Of a DNA stretch of 64,000 nt, positions 33,605 to 41,713 are shown one piece after another. The notes under the pieces were generated by a model. It ran no database searches. It worked only from the letters and a program-made list of their open reading frames with translations, and had not been told where the DNA came from. Positions within the stretch are counted from its first letter, which is position 1. Each line of letters starts with the position of its first letter. The translations under genes were made by a program, and so were the position numbers. Source of the stretch: Aeoliella straminimaris (lineage in GTDB: Bacteria > Planctomycetota > Planctomycetia > Pirellulales > Lacipirellulaceae). Location of the stretch: NCBI RefSeq assembly GCF_024054565.1, contig NZ_JAMXLR010000095.1:101966-165965 (forward strand), in the 5' to 3' direction.

Positions 33605-34741
33605 TCAATACTTACTGGTGGGATCGAAATTTAATCCATAAATGTCACTGGAACCGCGGGCTTCGCCACAGTAGAAGACGGCCAACCAACGCCCGTTTTC
33701 GACGGGGGTCATCCAGGCGTAGGTGATGTCCTTGCGACGGCCAAGATCTTTGGGAAAGCGGGCGACCTCGCCGACCGGAGTCCAGTTCAACTGTTGGGAG
33801 TTGGCTTCGTAAAGCACGATGCGGCCTATCAGCTCTCGAGGTTCGCTCTTGTATCGTTCCGAGACCAACGCATACAGGTGATCGGGGCGGTTGGGGTCGA
33901 CCGCAATGTGAGGGGAAGGTAGCTCGCACGTACCGGGATAGTCGGAGACCAGGCCATTGATCTTGGTTTGCCAGGTTTGGCCGAAGTCGTCGCTGGTCAT
34001 TTGCACGTAGCGACCGCTATTGCGTGCGCCGCGTACCAGTCCGACGAAGCGGCCATCGGCAAAAGTGAAGGCCGGCTCGACGAGTGGTTCGTCGAGGTCC
34101 GAGATGCTTTGCGACTCGCTCCAGGACTGTCCGTTGTCGGTCGACCAAGCCATCCAGATGCCACCGGTTTTGTCCGTGGCAGGCGGGCGATAGTGCCCGA
34201 ACACGGCCAAACCCTTCGAAGGTACGTTGACCACGTGGCCGAAGACGGAACCTGTTTTACCGCGAGCGAGTGCCGAGACGTCCACCGTCTGCCAGGTTCT
34301 GCCCGAGTCTTCGCTCCGCCAGCCATCGATGGTGCTGGCAACGTTGGCGTTGTAGGCCATCGATAGCAGGACCACCGCGCCATCGTCGGCCACGCCCAGG
34401 GCGACGTTGCCGGCAGAGGTGTATTCGTCTCCGTCTCGGTAACGTTTCAGGATGTGGGGTGCGGTGAAGGTCTGCCCCTCGTCGGTGGAAACCGAAACTG
34501 CGGGGCAACCACCGCCGTGCGACCCGTGAAACGAGCCCGCGATGAACGCCGCGACAAGCGTGCCGTCGGGCGTGCGGACCACCTTGGGCCAGGACAAGTG
34601 CCGGATGCTGGAGTCGTGAGGCGCAGCCACCAGGACGCGGGGCTCGCTAAAGTCGCCAGCTAGGGAAACCTCGCTCTCGGTGGCGAGGCATGACGCCAGC
34701 GGCACCATGCTCAGGCAACAGCAGAGCATGTTTCGAAACAT
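33605..34741 (-). CDS. Sialidase-like (BNR repeat) secreted protein
   Basis: The protein is about 378 residues, from MFRNMLCCCLSMVPLASC; longer starts upstream (34798, 34960) lie within the neighbouring gene's end and I consider them unlikely. The signal peptide could be a lipoprotein type (PLASC). Several Asp-box (BNR) repeats of the form S-x-D-x-G-x-T-W are visible: STDEGQTFT, SEDSGRTWQT, STDNGQSWSE and TSDDFGQTWQT, which indicates a six-bladed beta-propeller as in sialidases. Other motifs include SWPKVVRTPDGTLVAAF. Sialidase-like enzymes cleave sialic acids or related sugars, but the catalytic Arg triad and the Tyr/Glu pair were not verified. It lies downstream of the glycine-rich protein gene on the same strand. 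Confidence 0.78.
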   Translation of the reverse strand: MFRNMLCCCLSMVPLASCLATESEVSLAGDFSEPRVLVAAPHDSSIRHLSWPKVVRTPDGTLVAAFIAGSFHGSHGGGCPAVSVSTDEGQTFTAPHILKRYRDGDEYTSAGNVALGVADDGAVVLLSMAYNANVASTIDGWRSEDSGRTWQTVDVSALARGKTGSVFGHVVNVPSKGLAVFGHYRPPATDKTGGIWMAWSTDNGQSWSESQSISDLDEPLVEPAFTFADGRFVGLVRGARNSGRYVQMTSDDFGQTWQTKINGLVSDYPGTCELPSPHIAVDPNRPDHLYALVSERYKSEPRELIGRIVLYEANSQQLNWTPVGEVARFPKDLGRRKDITYAWMTPVENGRWLAVFYCGEARGSSDIYGLNFDPTSKY

Positions 34742-34787
34742 CACGGCCGCGAATACCGAGGGCTGCTTGCTCGATTCGCTAGCTCCG

Positions 34788-36380
34788 CTAATCGCCATCC
34801 GAGCCGCTGTCGGCCTGCGAATTGCTGCTTGCTCCATCGGTTCCATCTGCTCCATCCTTTTGCTGCAAGCGAACGAGCAGCAGTTGCTCGGTCTTGCCAT
34901 CGCCCATATGGACAAGCACGGGAGTCTCGTCCTTGGTGAGATTGTAGATGCCAGTTTCAAAGACGGTATTGGTGTCGTCGCCCACGGTCCAGGCCGCCCG
35001 CTGCGTCTTCTTGTCGACCGCGCCGTGGATTACCTCGTTGCTGCTCTCTTTCATATTCGTCATGTTACCGCGCAGGGTGCCCTTCTTGTCGACCGCCAGT
35101 TGCACGATCAGGTTCGCCGACTTTTGGCCACTATCGGTCAGGGCGAACACGCCCAGGGGCATCCATTGCTCGTTGCTCGAATTGCCGCTGGCGTCGGCGC
35201 CGCTGGCGGCCAGTTGCTGGCCTTGTTGGTAGTACTGCTGGGGAGTACCGACGTCCTGACCGTCGACGTAGATGGAGTTGTCCTGGTACACAACGTTATC
35301 GCCGTAGTTGTAGTACACCGGCGTACCAGTGCAGCCCATCCAGACACTGAGCCGTGGCCAAGGGGCATATAGCCAAGGATTGCCGTACACCCAGGCTGGG
35401 GGGTACCAGGCACCCGGATAGCGACGGTACCACCCTGGGGTAAAAATGTAGTAGTTGTTGAAATTGCGGCGAACGACCACCGCGTTGTTGTGGATGACCC
35501 AGGGCGACCAGGGATGGAAGGGATGGTCGCCCGCGCGAATTTGGTCGTACAGGCGGCTCAGCGGCTTTTGGGTTTCGCCGGGAATAAAATTTTTCCGCGG
35601 TCCATCGCCCGCTTTCACGTTGTCGTAAAGTTGGCTGAGCTTGCTCTGCGTCTCGCCCGACAGGTTGCCACCACGCGGACCATCGCCCGCTTTCAAATCG
35701 TCGTAAAGTTGGCTGAGTCGACTTTGCGTTTCACCCGATAGATTGCCGCCACGTGGGCCATCGCCGGAGCGGGCGTTGTCGATGGCCTGGCTGACTCGGC
35801 TTTGGGTTTCGCCTGAGAGGTTGTGCAGGCCATGGTCGGAAGGCAGGCCGAGAAAGTTGGAGAGCTGGCTGCGACTGGGAGCACCGCCCGGGCCGAGCCC
35901 TGCCCCGCCGCCACCGGCGCGATTGGCCAGCGCCGCTTCTGCGCCACCCCCGCCCAGCCCTGCGGCGCGAAGCTGCGAGGCAATGTCCGCACCGCGACCA
36001 CCACCGCCTGCTGGATTGAGCCCCCCCAGCCGGCCGGCGCCAGCCGCGGCTGCTGCGCGATCGGCAAATTGCCCGCCACCCAGGCCTCCGCCCAGTCCGC
36101 CACCGCCATCAAAGCCACCAGGGCTCGCCGGTCCAAGTCCACCCGGACCGAGGCCACCCCCTCCCAATCCGCCACGGGGTAGTCCTCCACCACCTAGTCC
36201 ACCACCTCCCAAGCCACCACCACCGAAGCCACCGCCCATTCCTCCCATGCGGCCGCCCATGCCGCCGCCACCAAAGTGGCCGCCTCCGCCTCCGAAACCC
36301 CGCGCGTCGGCGGTGTTCGCAAGCGTGGCCAGGGCAAATGTGGCGAGCAACGTGGCCGTGGTGTTTAGCAATCGACGCAT
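34788..36380 (-). CDS. Glycine-rich surface protein with four 26-residue repeats
   Basis: The 530-residue protein has a signal peptide (ending ANTADA), an extended glycine-rich stretch (about 28-165, with GGG runs separated by Leu, Met, Pro), and then four tandem repeats of exactly 26 residues at 188-291. The repeat unit is LSGETQSRLSQLYDDLKAGD followed by GPRGGN; the last copy has diverged (IPGETQKPLSRLYDQI). After the repeats comes a Trp/Tyr/Pro-rich segment (FTPGWYRRYPGAWYPPAW) and a C-terminal globular domain (WMPLGVFALTDSGQ, then IVQLAVDKKGTLRG). Planctomycete relatives have been called mu-protocadherin-like cell surface proteins; the function is unknown. AGGGGA stands upstream of the ATG. 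The C-terminus is Asp/Ser-rich. It is 46 bases before the sialidase-like gene. Confidence 0.8.
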   Translation of the reverse strand: MRRLLNTTATLLATFALATLANTADARGFGGGGGHFGGGGMGGRMGGMGGGFGGGGLGGGGLGGGGLPRGGLGGGGLGPGGLGPASPGGFDGGGGLGGGLGGGQFADRAAAAAGAGRLGGLNPAGGGGRGADIASQLRAAGLGGGGAEAALANRAGGGGAGLGPGGAPSRSQLSNFLGLPSDHGLHNLSGETQSRVSQAIDNARSGDGPRGGNLSGETQSRLSQLYDDLKAGDGPRGGNLSGETQSKLSQLYDNVKAGDGPRKNFIPGETQKPLSRLYDQIRAGDHPFHPWSPWVIHNNAVVVRRNFNNYYIFTPGWYRRYPGAWYPPAWVYGNPWLYAPWPRLSVWMGCTGTPVYYNYGDNVVYQDNSIYVDGQDVGTPQQYYQQGQQLAASGADASGNSSNEQWMPLGVFALTDSGQKSANLIVQLAVDKKGTLRGNMTNMKESSNEVIHGAVDKKTQRAAWTVGDDTNTVFETGIYNLTKDETPVLVHMGDGKTEQLLLVRLQQKDGADGTDGASSNSQADSGSDGD

Positions 36381-36419
36381 TGGGATGTCCCCTGCAAGTG
36401 AGTGCGATTGGGTACGCGG

Positions 36420-37361
36420 TTAGTTCTTTGTGTCCGAGGTGGGCTTCTTGAGCACGACGGCCTGAGGATCGGCCACGGTCGCTCCGCCGGCCGTGCGCTG
36501 CGTCGAGCGCCACCCCAAGGCGTCGTCGAGCAGTGGAGCCCAAAAGTCGGTGGAAGCGGTCGGCACGCCAGCGGCGGTGATGCCACGATTGCGTACGACC
36601 CAGCCATCCTCGAGAGCCGTCCAATGGCCCACGTTGTGGGAGCCATCGTCCGAGAACGTCCACGAGGTGACCTGTCCGGTGGAGGGATCCCAACCGATGA
36701 TCTCCGTTGAGGTGCTTTGCTGACCGTCGTGGGTGACGACGAAGCGTCGCTCGAGAAACGTCTTCGTGGGGTTCCAATTACTCGACAGCGAAATTTGCGC
36801 ATCGTTGTGATCGGCTGCCCAGTCGCCCACCAGCATCTCGAGGTGCACCAGGCGGTCGTAGGTCGTGGGGATGTCGACGCTGGAATCGCGTACGCTGTCC
36901 ATCAACCACTTGCCATCGTTCTGCTTGACGTGGATGGCGACGTACTTGCTAGCGGCCGGTGCGCCGAGTGGCGCGGGGACCAGCTTGGCGGTGCCCTGTT
37001 CGACGATTACGTCGTCGGTGACCTGCCGCATCGAATCTATGTAGATCTGCATCTCCAGCGGATCGTTAGCGGCGAAGAACGCCTGATACAGCTGCTGTAT
37101 GGCTTCGCGGCCTACATGCTGAACGCCTTCCTCGTCGACGTAGACGCCATCGGGGGTCCACAGCTCGGCGATTGCTTGGGCGTCTTGCTGTTTGAAAGCG
37201 GTAGAGAAGTCTGAGGCCGACTGGCGAATTGCCTTCTCGGTCGCCTCCGTCGGTGCGGAGCTGGCAGGAGCGGAAGTCTCTTGAGCTGCCGCTGCTGTAG
37301 ACATGCCAGCCAGCAGGCCCAGCATAAGCGAACGAACCAATGAGCCAACGTGGCAAGCCAT
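36420..37361 (-). CDS. Secreted SnoaL/NTF2-like protein (DUF4440 type)
   Basis: The protein has 313 residues, from MACHVGSLVRSLMLGLLAG, preceded by a strong AGGGGG ribosome site; a second in-frame ATG at 37385 is less supported. A signal peptide is followed by an NTF2-like domain (ATEKAIRQSASDFSTAFKQQ, AIAELWTPDGVYVDEEG, GREAIQQLYQAFF) in which members use a cone-shaped pocket for small ligands. A second domain of similar length follows (about residues 160-290, with LEMLVGDWAADHNDAQISL and VTSWTFSDDGSHNVGHW), reminiscent of the DUF1579/heme-binding calycin-like set. The function is unknown. It lies 40 bases upstream of the glycine-rich gene on the same strand and may be cotranscribed with it. 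Confidence 0.78.
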   Translation of the reverse strand: MACHVGSLVRSLMLGLLAGMSTAAAAQETSAPASSAPTEATEKAIRQSASDFSTAFKQQDAQAIAELWTPDGVYVDEEGVQHVGREAIQQLYQAFFAANDPLEMQIYIDSMRQVTDDVIVEQGTAKLVPAPLGAPAASKYVAIHVKQNDGKWLMDSVRDSSVDIPTTYDRLVHLEMLVGDWAADHNDAQISLSSNWNPTKTFLERRFVVTHDGQQSTSTEIIGWDPSTGQVTSWTFSDDGSHNVGHWTALEDGWVVRNRGITAAGVPTASTDFWAPLLDDALGWRSTQRTAGGATVADPQAVVLKKPTSDTKN

Positions 37362-37549
37362 CGTCACACCCCCTGAGTAGGTCATGTGTCCTCGTGCCGA
37401 CAGACACCCACTGAGATTAGTAGCCCAGCGGCCACGCCCTGCAGGGCGTGGGCCAGTGCTGGGAAGCTTACCTCAAGTTTACTGCTTCTGGGGAAGCACA
37501 CCAGCGAATTTCCGCAAAAGAGCAGACTCTGTTGCTGGCAGGCATCGGG

Positions 37550-37768
37550 TTACTCGGCGTCCAATCCGTCCATGGCCGGTTGCGGCGGTTCGCCTGGAAC
37601 TTCCGACTCATCCATAGACATGACGTAGGCGACCATGGCTCCCAGCATCAGTACCACCGCAGTCCATACGCGCCAATCTTTATGAGGGCCAGGGCGACGA
37701 TTATGGTGTTGGTGTTGGTTGTGGTCGGCATGTCCGTGTTTGCCTGCGTGCTTATGATCTTTGGACAT
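37550..37768 (-). CDS. Small His-rich single-pass membrane protein
   Basis: This 72-residue protein begins MSKDHKHAGKHGHADHNQHQ, so the first 25 residues hold about ten histidines, and continues with a basic stretch, one hydrophobic helix (VWTAVVLMLGAMVAYVMSM) and an acidic, Pro-rich tail. The His-rich head would lie in the cytoplasm if the positive-inside rule holds. It is likely a metal-binding or metal-buffering membrane peptide, but no function is established. It stands alone, 165 bases from the SnoaL-like gene. The second His-rich protein of this window is the lipoprotein at 4061-4564. Confidence 0.6.
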   Translation of the reverse strand: MSKDHKHAGKHGHADHNQHQHHNRRPGPHKDWRVWTAVVLMLGAMVAYVMSMDESEVPGEPPQPAMDGLDAE

Positions 37769-38033
37769 TCTGGGATAGACCTCCGCAAGTGCTGGGGGGG
37801 TGGTGTTCGTGGGGCCAGGAGCGGCTCTCTGCGGCAGGCTCCCGACTTATGCAGCTAGTGTAGCTGCCTGGTTAAGGGCGAGCAGCCGCCCATCTGGCGA
37901 TGGACGACATTTCGTCGAGCCCTATCATCCCTTCAAGGACCGGCATTCGACAAGATCCCTGCAAACCGCCCCGTCGGATGGGATTTTGTGGCCGAGGACC
38001 AGCTGGACGGGGCCGCATCTTGGTGGTTGGGGG

Positions 38034-39797
38034 CTAGTCGCGCGGCTTGGAGGGCATCACCAAGGCCACAAATTGCAGGGTGATTCCCAGCACCTGCCAG
38101 ATGCAGTAAGGAACCGCGTTCATGACGATGATCGTTGCCTCCGCTGGCGAGTAAAACAGGTGATTGGACCACGCGCTAAAGATAGTCAGCAGACCCTGCA
38201 TCAACTGTACCAGGAAAAACAGCGTTGACAGCAGTAGTCCCCACCTGTTGCCTCTAATAGCTAGGATGCCACCCCCTACGCTGACCGCCGTGTAGATTGC
38301 TATCAATAGTACTAACCCCAGTAGCGACAGCAACAACTCATTCTTGTCTTGGTAGGGAGGATCTGGCTGCCCCACGAGCCCATAGATCGCGGCGATGGTG
38401 GCGACGGATCCCACGGTGACGAACAGGCCCGAAAACACGCTACAAGCTCCTGCGATCAGCATGGTGCGCGAGCGGTACCATCTCCATCCGCGGCGTAAGA
38501 GTCCCACGGGGCGGGCGGTGATGGGCGTGCCGTGCAGCCAACGCTGAAGGTCCGCGGCGAAGTCCTTGGCCGTTTGGTAGCGGAGGTCTGGTTCTTTCTG
38601 CAAGCACTTCAGGCAGATCGTCGCCAGGTCGCGTGGGACACCGCGGTTCAAAATTCGCGGATTGGGGGCTTCTTCGTGCTGGATCTGCGACAGCAACGCC
38701 TGCTGGGTACCTCGGAAGGGGCGTTCGCCCGTTAGCAATTCGAACAGGATCACACCCAGTGCGTAAACGTCGCTGCGGCAATCGGCGTTGTGGGCGTCGC
38801 CTTGGGCCTGCTCTGGCGACATGTAGGCGGGGGTGCCCAGTACTTGTCCTTGTAGGGTCATCGTGACTTCGCTGGCCTCGCGCTTGGCGAGTCCGAAGTC
38901 CATGACGTGGGGCTCGCCGTGGGCGTTCAGCATGATGTTGGCGGGCTTCAGATCGCGATGGACGATCCCTTGGTCATGTGCATGCTGCACGGCGACGGCT
39001 ATCTTGACGCACAGGTCGGCCGCTTTCTGGGGACTGAACGCGCCTGACTTGAGGCGCTGCGCCAAATCCACCCCGTCCACGTAGTCACTCACAATGTAGG
39101 ACCAGCCATCCTGCTGGCCCACTTCATGCACCGACACGATGCCAGGGTGCTGCAAGCTGGCGGACGCCTGAGCCTCGCGGAGCAACGGCGCGGTCTGCTG
39201 CAGGCTGTCGTGTTGGTGACGTGGCAACTTCAGGGCTACCGGCCGATCGAGTTGCAGGTCGCTGGCCCGCCAGACCTCGCCGAACGCTCCCATGCCCAAG
39301 CGCGCCTCGAGCCGAAAGTGCCCGATGGTCATTCCGGTTCTCAGCCCGGCGGTGCCGGAGTCGGCCATGTTGATGTGGCCGTGGCAGGAAGGGCATGTGA
39401 TGTCGGCTTGGCCGTCGTCCACGACCAACTCGATCGCATTGTGGCACTGTGGGCAACGCAATCTGACGGGGAATGCCTGCGTCGGATGCGCTGCAACGCT
39501 GCCAGTTTTCAGTGATGCGAATGCTCTGTCGACGACCGCGTGGTTGCTGGGAAACCGTGCCTGGTAGGCCGATTTGTCCTGGGGGTCATCCGACCGCCCG
39601 CGATACTCCAGGTCGAGCAGCATCAATTCATGCAGCAGTTCGTCTCGCTCCGACGGCAGGCAGTCGTAGAGGTAGTTTTCGATGAGCGGAGCGTCACCTC
39701 GCTTGCAGGTCGCTTCGAATTGTCGGCAGGCTGCTTCGATTCGCTCCAAGGCGGACAGGGGAAGCGATTGGGTGGACGAGTCCGGTTCTCGGCTCAT
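38034..39797 (-). CDS. Zinc-ribbon Ser/Thr protein kinase with C-terminal membrane domain
   Basis: This is a 587-residue protein starting at MSREPDSSTQ, whose ATG overlaps the upstream sigma factor stop by four bases (ATGA). A helical N-terminal region (about 1-110) is followed by a zinc ribbon CPQC...CPSC (115-138) and a Hanks-type kinase domain (about 161-425). The kinase motifs are GMGAFGEV (168-175), VALK with Lys190, HRDLKPAN (280-287) and DFG (300-302), so it should be active. The C-terminal 150 residues contain four or five hydrophobic helices (SVFSGLFVTVGSVATIAAIY, LLSLLGLVLLIAIYTAVSVG). The kinase with zinc ribbon plus adjacent ECF sigma factor is a recurring planctomycete pair. It probably phosphorylates or otherwise controls the neighbouring sigma factor or its regulators. 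Confidence 0.93.
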   Translation of the reverse strand: MSREPDSSTQSLPLSALERIEAACRQFEATCKRGDAPLIENYLYDCLPSERDELLHELMLLDLEYRGRSDDPQDKSAYQARFPSNHAVVDRAFASLKTGSVAAHPTQAFPVRLRCPQCHNAIELVVDDGQADITCPSCHGHINMADSGTAGLRTGMTIGHFRLEARLGMGAFGEVWRASDLQLDRPVALKLPRHQHDSLQQTAPLLREAQASASLQHPGIVSVHEVGQQDGWSYIVSDYVDGVDLAQRLKSGAFSPQKAADLCVKIAVAVQHAHDQGIVHRDLKPANIMLNAHGEPHVMDFGLAKREASEVTMTLQGQVLGTPAYMSPEQAQGDAHNADCRSDVYALGVILFELLTGERPFRGTQQALLSQIQHEEAPNPRILNRGVPRDLATICLKCLQKEPDLRYQTAKDFAADLQRWLHGTPITARPVGLLRRGWRWYRSRTMLIAGACSVFSGLFVTVGSVATIAAIYGLVGQPDPPYQDKNELLLSLLGLVLLIAIYTAVSVGGGILAIRGNRWGLLLSTLFFLVQLMQGLLTIFSAWSNHLFYSPAEATIIVMNAVPYCIWQVLGITLQFVALVMPSKPRD

Positions 39798-40405
39798 TCG
39801 GGCGGTTCCTCCTCCCACTTCTTGCGAATCAGACGGAGTCGACGTTCGATGGTTCGCTCCGAGCACTGCTGCTGGTGGCTGATCTCCGCGTTGGTGTACC
39901 CCTGCAGCTTGGCTAAGGCCAGCGCTTCCAACTCGGGATCCCCCAATTGAGCCAGCAGTTGCTGGCATTCTTCGGCCATGGCCAGGGCGAAGTCGGGCGT
40001 AGGTTCCGCGCCCATCAATTCGTTGAGCGCTATGGGTTCGCTGTTGGCGTTCATGGCTCCAATGGCCGTTTCGTTGTGCACCCGGCCACCTCCCCGTCGT
40101 TGGCGTAGCTCGCGTCGTTTGAGGTCGACCACTTTGCGGGCGGTCATGCTTCCAATTAACCGCCAAAGGTTGTCGCGATCCGTCAAATTCGGAAAACGCC
40201 CTTCGCGCGCAGCGCGGAACAAGCTTTCCATGACGCTGGCCGCGACGTCTTCCTCGTCGGCCATTCCATGGGGACCATTGTGAAGCCTGGCGCGGGCCAG
40301 CGAGACCAACGTTGGAAAGTAGTGATGCCAAATGGCCTGAGCTGCGTCCGCATCGCCATGCCGAAGTTGCGTGATCCAATGCGTGACGGAATCGTCCGGA
40401 CTCAT
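39794..40405 (-). CDS. ECF-type RNA polymerase sigma factor
   Basis: The protein is 203 residues from MSPDDSVTHWITQLRHGDAD, with AAGGTG upstream; an upstream ATG at 40501 with a good ribosome site would add 32 residues, so the start is not certain. Region 2 is visible in WHHYFPTLVSLARARLHNG and ADEEDVAASVMESLFRAARE, and region 4 in LAKLQGYTNAEISHQQQCSE followed by RTIERRLRLIRKKW. It lacks an obvious anti-sigma factor neighbour; instead a Ser/Thr kinase starts within its stop codon. Planctomycete ECF groups are often controlled by such kinases. A divergent SGNH-hydrolase gene lies upstream with its own start at 40613, so the about 200-base interval probably holds promoters for both. Confidence 0.9.
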   Translation of the reverse strand: MSPDDSVTHWITQLRHGDADAAQAIWHHYFPTLVSLARARLHNGPHGMADEEDVAASVMESLFRAAREGRFPNLTDRDNLWRLIGSMTARKVVDLKRRELRQRRGGGRVHNETAIGAMNANSEPIALNELMGAEPTPDFALAMAEECQQLLAQLGDPELEALALAKLQGYTNAEISHQQQCSERTIERRLRLIRKKWEEEPPE

Positions 40406-40612
40406 GGCTTTCACCTTCATGGGAGGAGCGGAGACGTGAGGCAATGTACTGCGGTCCGCGTAGCCACGCAATGATTTGTACGGCTTGCCGCCGTTTCCCA
40501 TGAGCTCCCCTTTTTCTGTCGGGTAGTTAATCTCCGTGTCGGTATACTCACCGGCACGGAGTTTCGAGGCTGTGCTATCCGTCCGGTAAGTTTTGTCTTC
40601 AAGGGGAGCCAC

Positions 40613-41569
40613 ATGTGTACTCGATTTCTCGCACTCTTTACGTTGCTTCTGCTCTGCAGCAATCCATGCCACGCCGCGCACATCGCGGGGGCATTCGGTG
40701 ACAGCCTGGTCGATCGACAGAACTTTTACCTGGCCTCAGGCGGAACGTTTCCCGACCCGTCCTTGTATGCAGACGGCCGTTTCTCCAACGGACCGTTGTG
40801 GGTAGAGCGGCTTGCGGAGCGGCTTGGCACGACGCCACTTTCGGCGAGCCTGGCCGGGGGGACCAACTTCGCTTTCAACGGCGCGCGTATCACGGGCGCT
40901 TCGCCCGCGCCTTATGACGCAGTACCCAACGTGGAGCAACAAGTGGCAGCCTACCTGTCCGCAACTGGCAACACGGCTTCGCCCGACGGCATCTATGCCA
41001 TGTGGGCGGGGGCCAACGATTTCTTTTTTGGCGAAACCGATCCCAGTGTTCCGGTGGCCAGCCTGGGGCAGAGCATCAGCGATCTGTACCTGGCCGGCGC
41101 CCGTAAATTCCTGGTGTTGAACCTGCCAGCTTTGGGGCAGACTCCTTTTTTCAAAGGCACCGTGTACGAGGTCCCGCTCGATGCCGCATCGGCCGGGTTC
41201 AACGCCTACCTGGCCGCGACGGTTGACAGCTTGCAGAGCGATTTGTCGGGCGTGAAGATCTATGAACTCGACGTCTACACGATATTTCAGCAGATACAGA
41301 GCAATCCGGCGGCGTTCGACCTGGCGAACGTCACCGACTCGGCCACGGTTTATGATCCTGTTTCCGGTATCGGCACGAGCCTGGCCGTTGCGAATCCCGA
41401 AGAGTACATGTTCTGGGACAGCGTGCATCCCACCGGCACCGTACACCGTATGATTGGCGATGCCGCCTGTAATTTGATTTGTCCGGAACCGAGCGCCGTG
41501 GTGCTCTTGTTCGCAGCCATGGTGCTAGTTGGCTGGCATTGCCGAACGCAGCGACGATTGCATTGTTAG
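40613..41569 (+). CDS. SGNH/GDSL hydrolase with PEP-CTERM sorting signal
   Basis: The 318-residue protein has a signal peptide (FLALFTLLLLCSNPCHA) and the four SGNH blocks: GDSLVD with the nucleophile Ser, FAFNGAR with the Gly/Asn pair, WAGANDFFF (block III) and WDSVHPTG (block V with Asp and His). The family comprises esterases and lipases, including plant-type GDSL lipases, which this one resembles. The C-terminus ends in a PEP-CTERM-type signal (CPEPSAVVLLFAAMVLVGW then basic residues), suggesting exosortase processing and surface attachment. Substrate unknown; deacetylation of polysaccharides is one option. The gene is divergent from the ECF sigma factor gene and precedes a convergent sulfatase gene, with a strong terminator between them. 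Confidence 0.88.
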   Translation: MCTRFLALFTLLLLCSNPCHAAHIAGAFGDSLVDRQNFYLASGGTFPDPSLYADGRFSNGPLWVERLAERLGTTPLSASLAGGTNFAFNGARITGASPAPYDAVPNVEQQVAAYLSATGNTASPDGIYAMWAGANDFFFGETDPSVPVASLGQSISDLYLAGARKFLVLNLPALGQTPFFKGTVYEVPLDAASAGFNAYLAATVDSLQSDLSGVKIYELDVYTIFQQIQSNPAAFDLANVTDSATVYDPVSGIGTSLAVANPEEYMFWDSVHPTGTVHRMIGDAACNLICPEPSAVVLLFAAMVLVGWHCRTQRRLHC

Positions 41570-41614
41570 CCGTTGAATAACTCGCAACACGGCAGGAGCA
41601 GTCTTGTTGCCGCC

Positions 41615-41651
41615 AATTAAAAAAGCCGCGCCCAGCAAGGCCGGGCGCGGC
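41615..41651 (-). terminator. Strong intrinsic terminator of the second sulfatase gene
   Basis: On the minus strand the stem GCCGCGCCC (41643-41651) pairs perfectly with GGGCGCGGC (41625-41633) over 9 base pairs, with a 9-base loop. It is followed directly by TTTTTTAATT (six Ts at 41619-41624). This is a textbook rho-independent terminator for the sulfatase gene that ends 63 bases upstream. It probably does not act for the convergent SGNH gene, as there is no T-run on that strand. Confidence 0.9.
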
Positions 41652-41713
41652 CATTAATCTGCGAACCACACGAACAAGAGTTCGCTCGTTCGTTGCTTGC
41701 AGCCAGCGACAGC

